A DNA stretch of 64,000 bases from Paenibacillus fonticola DSM 21315 (GCF_000381905.1 NZ_KB907252.1:124001-188000); one strand, 5' to 3'. Shown: positions 52,224 to 60,667, counted from the stretch's first letter. The notes: generated by a model not told the origin, from the letters alone. A program made the numbers and translations.

Positions 52224-52655
52224 TTACCAGTTGCTATCCTCAGGCATATCTTCGGAGTTAATCCAATTAATCAATTCAGTTCTTTCGCCGGATACAAGAA
52301 ACTCACTTATGGCAGTCCAAGCTTTCTCTAGTGGCATAAACAAACCAATGGAAGCATACCATTCATCCGAAGATTCAACGAATTGATCTAAGGCCAGTGG
52401 AATTTCTAATGAAAGCCATTCTTCACTGACTCTCCTATTTTCCATAACTAGATACTTAAGATATATCCCATGCTCATCAATAGGGAAAATCAAAAGAGAC
52501 CTTTGATCCTTTTCATCGTCGAAGTAATCTATCGTTGCGGTACCAATTCCTTGATACCAATAATCAGGAAAAGAATCGATCATACTTTGACGTAAATCAT
52601 CTACATTAGGATTTTCAAAGATTGTTCCAGTAGGAGATTCAAAAACTATTTTCAT
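52224..52655 (-). CDS. Putative immunity protein
   Basis: 143 residues from the ATG at 52655 (MKIVFESPTGTIFENPN), with GGAGGAG 6 bases upstream; an earlier start at 52691 lies ahead of that site. Strand-rich N-terminal half (TATIDYFDDEKDQRSLLIFP) and helical C-terminal half (EKAWTAISEFLVSGERTELI ending W). The fold pattern resembles Imm1-like or SUKH-like immunity proteins; exact family not assigned. Followed at once by toxin debris (52177-52200), as seen after the SUKH gene. Confidence 0.6.
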   Translation of the reverse strand: MKIVFESPTGTIFENPNVDDLRQSMIDSFPDYWYQGIGTATIDYFDDEKDQRSLLIFPIDEHGIYLKYLVMENRRVSEEWLSLEIPLALDQFVESSDEWYASIGLFMPLEKAWTAISEFLVSGERTELINWINSEDMPEDSNW

Positions 52656-52741
52656 ACTTTTCTCCTCCACTTCCCATTCTTGCTTCGCCATTGTTTTTTC
52701 TTCTCTTAGAATATGAGCATGACCCGTAAAAGCAACGCTCG

Positions 52742-53089
52742 CTACTCGCTAGTGCCCCCAAACAATTCTTTGTAAATATTTAAAAGAAACTCTTTTTTAT
52801 CCTCGACTTCCGTTTGAAAAGGCATGGATGTCATCTCAAAAATAGGATCTAAAATCTCCTTATCTTGAATAGATATTTCCAGAGACCTTTTTATTCTAAT
52901 TCGTCCTTCATCGTTAAATTCTTCATTAAAATCAGGAACAATCAAAGTCTTTATTATCTCCACTTGTTCCTTCTCATCATTTATATCAAAATCACAAATT
53001 TTATCGTTTTCCTCATCCGTCATATATTCTGAATGAATGTACTTCAAAACACTCAGGATATCTGCTGGCTTTGGGTCACTTGTCCTCAT
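52742..53089 (-). CDS. Hypothetical acidic protein
   Basis: 115 residues, acidic, helical ends and a strand-rich middle: ADILSVLKYIHSEYMTDEEN ... GRIRIKRSLEISIQDKEILD ... NIYKELFGGTSE. GGAGG upstream of the start. Neither signal nor membrane helix. Probably an immunity or accessory gene; family unknown. Confidence 0.55.
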   Translation of the reverse strand: MRTSDPKPADILSVLKYIHSEYMTDEENDKICDFDINDEKEQVEIIKTLIVPDFNEEFNDEGRIRIKRSLEISIQDKEILDPIFEMTSMPFQTEVEDKKEFLLNIYKELFGGTSE

Positions 53090-53170
53090 TACGAACCTCC
53101 ACTTATTTACCGATCCTTAATACTTTTCATATATTAAAGCTTTCTGCAAAAATTAAGAATAGAAAAAAGC

Positions 53171-53653
53171 TTAATATACAATTAACTTTCCCTTAGGCCA
53201 TCTTCCTTCCCATCCGCATGGAAAATTACCGGACTCATAAACTTTAAACAACTCCATAAAAAAAGCAGGCTGGCGTTCATTTCGATAATTATTCTCCATT
53301 ATTGCACCAATAAATTCCCACCTAACATTGTCTAACAGAGAGTACGGGAGATTATTATCTATTAAATAATTAGTTACATTAGGAACGACAAAATTATCAA
53401 TAACCTCTCTACCCTTTTGGGCATATTTATTCCATTCCTTGTACCGATTGGGATGATTAATTAACAAGTATTCAGACAATTGATTATCTGCTTCTTGGGT
53501 GATTAGCTCCCAATATTTCCCCTCAGATTGTTCTAATGCCGCTTTCCAATTTCCAACCCTGATATATTCAAAACTTATTTTTGTTCTAGGTGCTTTACCA
53601 CAATTAGCAAACCAATTAATTTCCTTGATTCTACTAATAAACTCCTTATCCAT
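53171..53653 (-). CDS. Putative immunity protein with C-terminal PCGWEG motif
   Basis: 160 residues from the ATG at 53653 (MDKEFISRIKEINWFANC), with AAAAGGAG 7 bases upstream. Its end, FMELFKVYESGNFPCGWEGR then WPKGK, is shared with the gene at 63117-63614 (EELFRIYQSGGWPCGWEGKY), although the rest differs. The latter gene is the neighbour of an AHH nuclease toxin, so this is probably a related immunity protein that has lost its toxin. Confidence 0.65.
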   Translation of the reverse strand: MDKEFISRIKEINWFANCGKAPRTKISFEYIRVGNWKAALEQSEGKYWELITQEADNQLSEYLLINHPNRYKEWNKYAQKGREVIDNFVVPNVTNYLIDNNLPYSLLDNVRWEFIGAIMENNYRNERQPAFFMELFKVYESGNFPCGWEGRWPKGKLIVY

Positions 53654-53769
53654 ATGCGTACTCCTTTTCAATTTAACCTTTATTCCCCTCATCTTCTTCT
53701 AATAAATCAATGTTCAAAGCCCCGTCATTTATCCATTCAACAAGATCCGCACTGACTAAAGAAGCAAAT

Positions 53770-53801
53770 TAAGGATCCTGAAAAGGTCTTCAGGATCCTC
53801 C
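53770..53801 (-). terminator. Terminator-like hairpin downstream of 53828
   Basis: Perfect 11-base arms aggatcctgaa (53772-53782) and ttcaggatcct (53789-53799), with TTAATTTGC on the minus strand. Confidence 0.65.
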
Positions 53802-53827
53802 AATGGGGAATTCTCAAGCTTTCGAAT

Positions 53828-54088
53828 CTATATGCCCATCTCCTCTTTCGGCAGGGGTCCACTCAGTTCAGTCGGTTGCTGCTCATCTTCCTTCATCATC
53901 ATTAGCAAGTTGTCTCTGATAAATACGATCGGCTCATCCGCTGGGGCTTTCGCAGCCCATGGTTTGAAGATAAATAACACCACCAAAACAGCCGCCCCTG
54001 CAAGAGCGAGAAGCGTAGAAACCATAAGCTTTTTGTTGTTACGCAAAACCTGCAAAGCTTGCAAAACATTCTCCTCCTGTATACCCAT
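53828..54088 (-). CDS. Hypothetical single-pass membrane protein
   Basis: 86 residues; one hydrophobic helix (about residues 22-42, MVSTLLALAGAAVLVVLFIF) and an acidic tail (MMMKEDEQQPTELSG). It follows the small membrane protein gene at 54139 on the same strand. The tail is probably outside or cytoplasmic depending on topology. Function unknown. Confidence 0.55.
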   Translation of the reverse strand: MGIQEENVLQALQVLRNNKKLMVSTLLALAGAAVLVVLFIFKPWAAKAPADEPIVFIRDNLLMMMKEDEQQPTELSGPLPKEEMGI

Positions 54089-54138
54089 AAGGTTTTATTA
54101 GTTATGTATTCCTAAAGTATGTATTCCTAACCTTCTCG

Positions 54139-54468
54139 TTACATAAGTATGGGTGCAACTATAAAATACAATCCTAAAACAAGGCCAATAAGGCCCCAAT
54201 AATGCATAGGGATAAAAAATAAACTGTGCTGGGTGCCCATTCTGTATTGTTCTCCTGTTTCAGGATCAACCAGTATTTTTCCGGAATTGGCATTCAGTGC
54301 TTTTCCCAAAAACCAAATAATCATTCCCGAAACAATGAAAATCAAAGCCAGCGGCAATTGAGAATCTGTTTCGCCAAGTCCTATCGCGGATAATATGCCC
54401 TGAACGATAGCCAACACAATGCCAAAAACAACGACGTTCAGAATACCCCAGCCTTTCCAAATGATCAT
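54139..54468 (-). CDS. Small membrane protein, paralogue of the gene at 43600
   Basis: 109 residues with three or four helices and the same loop (KILVDPETGEQYRMGTQHS) and IPMHYWG motif as the protein at 43600-43929. Ribosome site AAAGGAATG precedes the ATG. The two copies bracket an 11-kb stretch. Function unknown. Confidence 0.75.
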   Translation of the reverse strand: MIIWKGWGILNVVVFGIVLAIVQGILSAIGLGETDSQLPLALIFIVSGMIIWFLGKALNANSGKILVDPETGEQYRMGTQHSLFFIPMHYWGLIGLVLGLYFIVAPILM

Positions 54469-54855
54469 TAAAACATTCCTTTCTGGCTATCTAGCCTTCC
54501 TAATTCTCAAACACCCTTTAGATATGTATGGCACGTTTCCGGCAACAAAATTGCCATTATGAGACAACTGAATCATAGTGCTTTTTCAACTTATGATATG
54601 TACATGTGCCTGAAATGCCTTGCAAGTAACCGCTCCTGAATCTCCTTCCATTTTTAAAATTTGTTTAAGATTGGAATCCCCAATACATATATATCGTATT
54701 TCCGCATGGAATTTTTTACCCTTTAGAGAAGTTTCAAGGTGATTCCTATGCTTATATATTCACAAAGTTGTTCATTTGATTTCAAAGACGATAAGTTGCT
54801 AGTTCTTCAACTATTTCACATTCGTCATTCGTTTCTTTCTTGATTTTGAACATAT

Positions 54856-54902
54856 AAAAAAAGCTCATTCCTACTCATTGTTCAAGTGGAAAGAGCTTTT
54901 GA
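54856..54902 (-). terminator. Orphan terminator hairpin
   Basis: Imperfect arms AAAAAGCTCATTCC/GGAAAGAGCTTTT with a T7 run on the minus strand. No intact gene precedes it; it lies in the 584-base gene-free gap 54469-55052, in which I see only this and the next hairpin. Confidence 0.65.
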
Positions 54903-54984
54903 AATTGTTAATGTTTTTACATAGACTATAATTACATACTCATAAGATTCATTTTACAGCTTTCCTGTTCCTAGGCATCTACAT

Positions 54985-55031
54985 TGAAAAAGCCTATTCC
55001 TCATTATCAACTTCATGGAATAGGCCTTTCA
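54985..55031 (-). terminator. Terminator of the gene at 55053
   Basis: Arms aaaagcctattcc (from 54988) and ggaataggcctt (55017-55028) with a T5 run on the minus strand. Confidence 0.8.
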
Positions 55032-55052
55032 TTACCATATATATAGCATTTG

Positions 55053-55523
55053 TTATAATAGATCGTTATTTTCAATACTCCTAACTTCTATCATTTTTTG
55101 TTCAATCCAATTTATAACCATTTCTGCTTTTTCTTGTTTAATTTCCCCCCGCTCGTTTAAATAGTTATAATTTTCAAACGCCCACACCAATATGATTTTT
55201 ACAAATTCAACTGTCTCTAATTTACAGATCGGTTCAACTTCATCTTCTTCTTCATCATAAAAAAGATCTTCAATTATTGTGTAGTCTCTATACGATGTAA
55301 CACTAGATGCATTTCCCCCATGATCATACTGAGGTATATTTCCCTTTAATAATTCAATATAATTATCTATATCAACCTTCAAATCCTCATATCTCAAATA
55401 TATATCCGATCCCAATGGGTTACTTATCATATTGGCGAATTTCAAAGATTTTTCTTCATCAAAGTCTAGAACAACTGTATTAAACCTTTCCATATATTTA
55501 AATTTATATTTATACTTAATCAC
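55053..55523 (-). CDS. Hypothetical acidic protein, putative immunity protein
   Basis: 156 residues if the GTG at 55523 is used; GGAGG lies 11 bases before it. An ATG at 55493 is the alternative. Content: FNTVVLDFDEEKSLKFANMI, YIELLKGNIPQYDHGGNASS, VEFVKIILVWAFENYNYLNE and a helical tail. Soluble, acidic, helical; family not recognised. Typical of the immunity genes around it. Confidence 0.55.
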   Translation of the reverse strand: MIKYKYKFKYMERFNTVVLDFDEEKSLKFANMISNPLGSDIYLRYEDLKVDIDNYIELLKGNIPQYDHGGNASSVTSYRDYTIIEDLFYDEEEDEVEPICKLETVEFVKIILVWAFENYNYLNERGEIKQEKAEMVINWIEQKMIEVRSIENNDLL

Positions 55524-55624
55524 TATTAAAATTTCCTCCGATAGCCTTAGCATTATTTTGACAACTTCCTAACAAAATTCTTTACAATAATTAATTTCTA
55601 ATTTTATAGTTATCATTAACTGAG

Positions 55625-55894
55625 TTACTTTAATTTAATAGCAGGTATCATTTTTATGCTTTCCAAATCGTCAAAATCAAGTCGCCGTACCCCTTCTGGT
55701 ATTGAAACTCTGCAGATTTGTACTCCATTTCTGCATTGATTGCACCATATAGTTAGGTATCCTATGTTTGTCTCTTTATCACCTACATATACATACTCAA
55801 TATCATTTTCTCTACAATCAGGACAAACAAGGTTTTTTGTTAAATAATCACTTTTAGTGAACTCTATAATAAGCTGCATCCACTCATCTGTCAT
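55625..55894 (-). CDS. Zinc-ribbon hypothetical protein
   Basis: 89 residues from the ATG at 55894 (MTDEWMQLIIEFTKSDYLTK), with GGGGG six bases upstream. A four-cysteine ribbon is formed by LVCPDCREND and IWCNQCRNGV. Similar small zinc-ribbon proteins occur in polymorphic toxin loci as immunity genes, but I do not recognise the family. Strand-rich C-terminus (RLDFDDLESIKMIPAIK). Confidence 0.6.
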   Translation of the reverse strand: MTDEWMQLIIEFTKSDYLTKNLVCPDCRENDIEYVYVGDKETNIGYLTIWCNQCRNGVQICRVSIPEGVRRLDFDDLESIKMIPAIKLK

Positions 55895-56044
55895 TTTATT
55901 CCCCCATTCACAATTCTGTAAATCCTGGAACATAATGTCCAAGCGTTTTAACTAATGCCTTACCTTTACACTGATTCAGCTTTTCCCTTAGATACCCACT
56001 CAACTTCTCTATATTTTGCTTTGAAGTACGCTTCCACAGATTTA

Positions 56045-56650
56045 CTAATCAGTCATCTTATTTTCATCTTCTAAAACAATAATCCTATAAGTTTCATCTT
56101 TGATGATTAGTTTATTACCAACAGCAATGTCAATATCATCAAACCTTGCCTCGATAATGGTTTTCAGTTCATTCAGATCAGGTATTTTGTTGACAAATAA
56201 ATAAAGATCATTGATTTTTAAACACTCCATGTCAATATCCATTTCTATTTTAGATATATCTTGATCTTTACGTTCAATGTTTTCGACTCTACAAATAATT
56301 TTGTCCCCATGATCCATACCTGCTTTACCTTTACCAAACCGTCTTTCAAACTCCTCTTTCTCTTTTCGAGCGGCTTCTAATCCATAACGAGATATCAAAA
56401 ATCCTTGTACTATTTCATAATCCATACTAAAAAGTGAAGATAGCTCGTAATAGTTTGGCAGTCCTTCTTTGAAAATATGAACCAATTCACATATAAGGTC
56501 AACAAAATTGCTCTCCTTTATGAATCTCTCTAACTGACCCCTTTCGCCGTTCCCTAACCAGTCAATGTCATTTGAATCGTCTACAATCACTCCAATGAAA
56601 TAAAGCTTAGCATATAGGAACTTTCTTTCCTCCCTATTATTTGGATACAT
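56045..56650 (-). CDS. Hypothetical protein, paralogue of 49374-49973
   Basis: 201 residues from the ATG at 56650 (MYPNNREERKFLYAKL), after GGGGGG. About half identical to the copy at 49374-49973, with the same conserved GKGKAGMDHGDKI and MECLKINDLYLFVNKIP. The copies differ most in the N-terminal third. Function unknown. Follows the DUF6809-like copy 2 gene on the same strand. Confidence 0.65.
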   Translation of the reverse strand: MYPNNREERKFLYAKLYFIGVIVDDSNDIDWLGNGERGQLERFIKESNFVDLICELVHIFKEGLPNYYELSSLFSMDYEIVQGFLISRYGLEAARKEKEEFERRFGKGKAGMDHGDKIICRVENIERKDQDISKIEMDIDMECLKINDLYLFVNKIPDLNELKTIIEARFDDIDIAVGNKLIIKDETYRIIVLEDENKMTD

Positions 56651-56796
56651 TAAAAATCCCCCCATTATCTTTGTATCTTCTTCCATAAATAACATATCAA
56701 GCCTAACATAATTCCCCTAACCTGCTAAGTCTTTTTTATTCTGATCTGTCTACGAATTGACGCTATGATTAAATCATCATAATTGCGATGAAGAGC

Positions 56797-56843
56797 TTAA
56801 AAAAAGCTCATTCCTACCTAAATACAGGTAGAAATAAGCTTCT
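56797..56843 (-). terminator. Terminator of the DUF6809-like copy 2 gene
   Basis: Arms aaaaaagctcattcctacct (from 56800) and aggtagaaataagctt (to 56841); T7 follows on the minus strand. Confidence 0.8.
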
Positions 56844-56886
56844 ATTGATCTTTTATTTCTTAATAAAATATATTAAAGAGAATACC

Positions 56887-57174
56887 TTAATCACTTACTA
56901 ACTCATTTTTGGCCGTATATACTTCTGTCATCATTAATGTACCAAGTTGAAATCCATGAATAAAGGAAACTTCAGCATACATTGAACCAGACCTACTTCG
57001 CAGATCAAGTAATTCTTCGAGCTGACTAAACTCTGTTGCCGATAACTTCTTCTCCCAAGTTTTTATGGCTTCGGATATTTTCCGGTTTAATGCACGGTAT
57101 TCGGGATCAGTTGGCACAATCGTTTCTACAGGGCGAATGTCTCCACAATATAACGCTTCTAAAATACTTCTCAT
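56887..57174 (-). CDS. DUF6809-like protein, copy 2
   Basis: 95 residues from the ATG at 57174 (MRSILEALYCGDIRPVETIV), aligned with copy 1; the longer frame to 57282 has no ribosome site. Differs from copy 1 by only a few residues (for example SRSGSMYAEV, TAKNELVSD). It lies 140 bases after the RHH gene. Confidence 0.8.
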   Translation of the reverse strand: MRSILEALYCGDIRPVETIVPTDPEYRALNRKISEAIKTWEKKLSATEFSQLEELLDLRSRSGSMYAEVSFIHGFQLGTLMMTEVYTAKNELVSD

Positions 57175-57314
57175 TTTCCTCTTCCCTTCATCAGGATTTA
57201 CAGCTCCTTGAAAGAAGGACTGACACATGATAAAGTAATTGTGCAGTCTGTCCATCAGGCAGCTGCGCTGTGGAAGTGGCAATTTCTTTTGCGAGAGTGC
57301 GCCACTTCCTTTGT

Positions 57315-57494
57315 TTATTCATCTTCTTCTAGCCTCGCGATCCCCCGCCTTACAGCTTCGTTCTTTGTCACCTTATTTTTCTTAACGTAACGTTCAAGAA
57401 TTTCATTATGCTTCTTATCTAGCCTCACTGTAAGTCGTATTTCTTTAGGGTTATCTGAATATGGCCGACCAATCTTTTTGGTGATTCGTTTCAC
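57315..57494 (-). CDS. Ribbon-helix-helix (CopG-like) DNA-binding protein
   Basis: 59 residues from a GTG at 57494, with GGAGGT just upstream. The frame reads KRITKKIGRPYSDNPKEIRL, TVRLDKKHNEILERYVKKNK and VTKNEAVRRGIARLEEDE: a DNA-contacting strand (RLTVRL) followed by two helices, the standard RHH layout. A probable antitoxin-style or plasmid-style repressor of the cassette (with DUF6809-like and the paralogue gene). Short genes like this are easily missed. Confidence 0.85.
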   Translation of the reverse strand: MKRITKKIGRPYSDNPKEIRLTVRLDKKHNEILERYVKKNKVTKNEAVRRGIARLEEDE

Positions 57495-57594
57495 CTCCTA
57501 GCTTAATTATTGGCTGACAATAATAACATATTAAATGTCTGCCATAAAGTCAAGAATACTTTCCTATACTGTAGCTTCCCCTTCATTTAGGAAT

Positions 57595-57642
57595 ATAAAA
57601 AGCTTATTCTTAACTCATATTCAAGTTGAGAATAAGCCTTAA
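57595..57642 (-). terminator. Terminator of the fragment at 57662
   Basis: Arms aaaaagcttattcttaac and gttgagaataagcctt; T5 follows on the minus strand. Confidence 0.75.
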
Positions 57643-57661
57643 TTATTATCAAATATATATT

Positions 57662-57836
57662 TCATTTATTATTATAATGGTTTCTCTTTTCTTCTAAATA
57701 GATATTGATTATTTCATAAAACTCCCTGGTATTAATATTATTATCATAGACGAACTCAATAAATGTATTCTCCTCATTTACTTCCACAAAACATGACCAT
57801 GGGTTATATATGTTATTGGTTAAATGCCACCGTATT
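57662..57836 (-). pseudogene. Truncated gene fragment
   Basis: The frame ends at a TGA at 57662-57664 and stays open upstream to about 57836, encoding PWSCFVEVNEENTFIEFVYD and INTREFYEIINIYLEEKRNH. No start codon with a ribosome site is present and the upstream frame is interrupted. It is the 3' end of an unidentified, probably immunity-type gene; its terminator remains in place. Confidence 0.5.
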
Positions 57837-57884
57837 CATATCAAAGGACGAAAAAGACTACAACACGGGGTATATTTTCTGTAC

Positions 57885-57935
57885 ACAAAAAAAAGCTCAT
57901 TCCTACTCTTAAAATAAGTTGGAAAAAGCTTTTGA
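57885..57935 (-). terminator. Terminator-like hairpin
   Basis: Arms aaaaaaaagctcattcctac/gttggaaaaagctttt with a T8 run on the minus strand. It lies in the otherwise gene-free stretch 57837-58086. Confidence 0.7.
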
Positions 57936-58086
57936 AAGTTTATCAAGTGATTGAATCATTTAGCGTTGTTGGTTGTATTGTATGATCTTGTTGTCACTTT
58001 GTAAACCTACCTATTTCTCATTTTATTGATTGATTGGTTTACTCAATTCAGTGTGAAATTTTTATAAATTTAAAATATCCTTTATC

Positions 58087-58197
58087 TTATCCATAAGTAA
58101 TGCACTTGGCTTCCTGTTCCGGGTCATTACCAATAAATCCCACAGGGATTTCTTTCAAACAATTATAGAAATCTGAGCTGTTCATAATGATTTCCAT
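58087..58197 (-). pseudogene. Possible small ORF or gene fragment
   Basis: 36 residues from ATG 58197 (MEIIMNSSDFYNCLKEIPVG) to TAA 58087-58089. No ribosome binding site. Sequence is protein-like but too short to place; likely a fragment of an immunity-type gene. Confidence 0.3.
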
Positions 58198-58294
58198 ATG
58201 AAGTAGTTTTATAAATATCATTATAAGTTAATTAGAAATAATAAGTTATGCAGCCTATTGATATGAAAGTTTAACAACTCATATATTATCATCT

Positions 58295-58717
58295 CTATTG
58301 TAATTTTTTAAGAAACTCCCTACATATTCTACCTGACATATTATCAATTGATGCCATTTTTCTCAATTTCTCCATAAGTTCATTGTTATTTATTATACAA
58401 TCTTTATTATTATCATTAATTAAAAATCTTAGAGAATCAATACACATTTCAAATAGTTCTTTGTCTGTTGTTTCAATAAGTGATAATATTATATTAATTT
58501 CTCTTGCATCATTTTCTTCTTCAAAGCAATATACTACTCTTTTTTGCCACTCTAACGACTTATCCATTATATTTTTTCCAAGCAATTCCCAATCTATTTC
58601 AGAAAATTTTTCCAATAAGGTCATTGCATCATTTACTCCAACATCATACCAATAATCATCTGATGCATTCTCTCCAGACATTTCAGTTATTAATTTGTCA
58701 AATTCTTCATATTTCAT
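58295..58717 (-). CDS. Putative immunity protein for the EndoU-like toxin
   Basis: 140 residues: MKYEEFDKLITEMSGENASD, GVNDAMTLLEKFSEIDWELL and LEWQKRVVYCFEEENDAREI. The all-helical, HEAT-like look and the position 13 bases after the toxin stop codon fit an immunity protein; GGGGG(T) is upstream of the ATG. It starts right after the toxin in the same direction, the standard order. Family not assigned with confidence (Imm30-like in style). Confidence 0.7.
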   Translation of the reverse strand: MKYEEFDKLITEMSGENASDDYWYDVGVNDAMTLLEKFSEIDWELLGKNIMDKSLEWQKRVVYCFEEENDAREINIILSLIETTDKELFEMCIDSLRFLINDNNKDCIINNNELMEKLRKMASIDNMSGRICREFLKKLQ

Positions 58718-58730
58718 AAATTTACCCCCA

Positions 58731-59478
58731 CTAATTTATTGGATCAAATCCTGGCGTTGGTTTACCTCCCACCGGATATCCAGCAGTAATGTTTTTGCCT
58801 TCTTTAATAACATCTATTTCAACACCATCTATAGTACCGTTATGCAAAGTTGTAGTTACCCCATCTGAAGTACGACTTCCAACTGCTGGCGTATCGCCAA
58901 TTTTCTTTATAGTGCTTATAATTTTCTCATCACTCCATGAATCAGGAAATAGTGTGCTTTTTTAAGTTTTGCGAGAGTTCCATCTGAAAACTGATGATAA
59001 AATTGAACAAATTTAGTTCTATCTAGATTCTCCCTGAGAACTTCTACTGCATAATTAGGGTTTGCACCATTTACCACATTAGGAGAATGCCCCCTCTAAG
59101 TTTACCTGGTATTCTCTCTCCCCCTAATATTTTTTGCTCCATCTCTGGTGATAAGTAAGATTCACTAGCTTCACCCGTCCCCTTAATTTTTGGTTTCAAT
59201 ACATTATTCATTCCACCATCCAACGCATCAATATTTCGCGCATATACCGCCAAGTCACCGGATTTTAGTGCGGATTTTATTACCTGCCTAATCTCTAGTG
59301 CTCCCACCACAGTGCCCGCTACATTTACGAAATCCTGATTCATCCACAAAACGGTAGGGTCAGTGTAGTATTCCCCATCATTTAAATCATTTTTCTTTTG
59401 TATGTTAATACCTATATCCACTGCCGCGAGAGATAACATGAGCAGCGAGCCTCCCCCGGTGAAGATCTGGATAGCCCC
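58731..59478 (-). pseudogene. EndoU-like polymorphic toxin C-terminal module, frameshifted twice
   Basis: The open part 59071-59478 reads SLLMLSLAAVDIGINIQKKN through MEQKILGGERIPGK. After a C5 homopolymer (59090-59094) the homologous frame shifts and continues as HSPNVVNGANPNYAVEVL; after a T6 homopolymer (58958-58963) it shifts again and continues LFPDSWSDEKIISTIKKIGD through GVEIDVIKEGKNITAGYP to TAG 58731-58733. The joined C-terminal 110 residues resemble EndoU-type RNase toxins. There is no N-terminal secretion part. It could be a real pseudogene or two homopolymer sequencing errors. Confidence 0.75.
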
Positions 59479-59488
59479 TCAAGAGAAA

Positions 59489-59523
59489 GAAACCTTGACA
59501 GGCATGAAGCCAGTCAAGGTTCA
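59489..59523 (-). terminator. Hairpin downstream of the immunity gene at 59609
   Basis: Perfect 9-base arms aaccttgac (59491-59499) and gtcaaggtt (59513-59521), followed on the minus strand by TTTCTTTCTC. Confidence 0.6.
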
Positions 59524-59608
59524 ATTACATTAACAACAAGCAGAGTAGTCGCATTCTAACCGGAGCGTCTTTTATCTGACTAACACCATTCAATAGTGTT
59601 TTACACGA

Positions 59609-60049
59609 CTAATTTATGATACCTTCTTGATACTTTAATCTCAGTTCATGAAACGGAAACCTTTTAGCCCCTCCCAACCCTTTATCATCGACGATAACCA
59701 TATTATCTCTTCTAATCATTACAGGGGTATCTCCGTTTGATTCCAATAAGCACTCACCATTTAATCTAGTCATAATGCTTCCTACGAATTTCATTAATTC
59801 ATTTATTCCGTTAGAATGATCGCTATAGATATCAAACCACATTTTATACTTGAAATTCAAACCATAATCTTCACTTCGAAATTTCACACTATCACCACCT
59901 TCTGTAATACTAACATTAAATCCATCAGTTATTACTTCAAGTTCTACATCGGAGTCAGTTATTATCTCTCCATTACGCAATATTTCAGTAACTATTCTTT
60001 TAAAATGATCAAAATCATAATCTCCAGCCAAAAAGAACAAATAAAACAT
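59609..60049 (-). CDS. Putative immunity protein for the CdiA-type toxin module
   Basis: 146 residues: DFDHFKRIVTEILRNGEIIT, FNVSITEGGDSVKFRSEDYG, NELMKFVGSIMTRLNGECLL and DTPVMIRRDNMVIVDDKG. Mixed alpha/beta, acidic, 15 bases downstream of the toxin stop; a GGAGG site precedes its ATG. The overall pattern resembles SitI3-type immunity proteins, not certain. Its function would be to neutralise the tRNase encoded just upstream. Confidence 0.7.
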   Translation of the reverse strand: MFYLFFLAGDYDFDHFKRIVTEILRNGEIITDSDVELEVITDGFNVSITEGGDSVKFRSEDYGLNFKYKMWFDIYSDHSNGINELMKFVGSIMTRLNGECLLESNGDTPVMIRRDNMVIVDDKGLGGAKRFPFHELRLKYQEGIIN

Positions 60050-60064
60050 ATTACTCCTCCAATT

Positions 60065-60667
60065 CTATGGATAAAGCCTAATTACTTTCCCATCTTTAAT
60101 GATGAGTAATTCTTCTAGTGTATCTATTTTATATTCTTTAAACTGTTTAGCTACATCATCAACTGATCCTGAAAAATCGTCCAAATTAATAACAATTCGG
60201 CTTGCTTGTTTTTCAGTTTTTCCTTTTACAGTATCCCAAATATTCCTTACAGGTGTATTCGCTTTAGGTGAGTAGCAGTCAAATGCTTTGCCATCTATTA
60301 AAAAGTCTGGACTAGAGGTTTTTTTAATTCCAAAACCATTACCACCTTTTGTATCAGGTAACATCTTAATATCATAACCTTTGCTGGCTAAAAAATCTGC
60401 TGCTTCATTTTGTAGTTCTTTCGGCCGAGGATCGTTAGGGTCAGGCTTTTCATACTTCCCTTTAGGTTTACCGCCTGTTGGTAAAGTTCTTAAAGTTATA
60501 TCTTCTCCGTTATGATACAATCCAAGCTCTTTCTCCCTTGAGAGAAATTCATTGAAGTTAGATGCTTCGCGTGCTTTTCTACTATCTTCGATATTTCGCA
60601 GTACCTGTTCCTTATCGTATTTCGGATCACCTTTACCCGTCCCCTTAGGATTATCTAAATAAGTTCT
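60065..60667 (-). pseudogene. Orphan CdiA-type C-terminal tRNase toxin module
   Basis: The frame is open from about 60667 to the stop at 60065 but has no ribosome site; a TTG at 60520 is the first start codon in the core. The catalytic part reads ELQNEAADFLASKGYDIKML, SPDFLIDGKAFDCYSPKA, VRNIWDTVKGKTEKQASRIV and LEELLIIKDGKVIRLYP. The NPDFLI(D/E)GxxFDCYxP signature marks the CdiA C-terminal tRNase domain (PF18451-like), whose members cleave tRNA. No N-terminal carrier is attached, so it is a displaced cassette that may be switched in by recombination. Confidence 0.75.
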
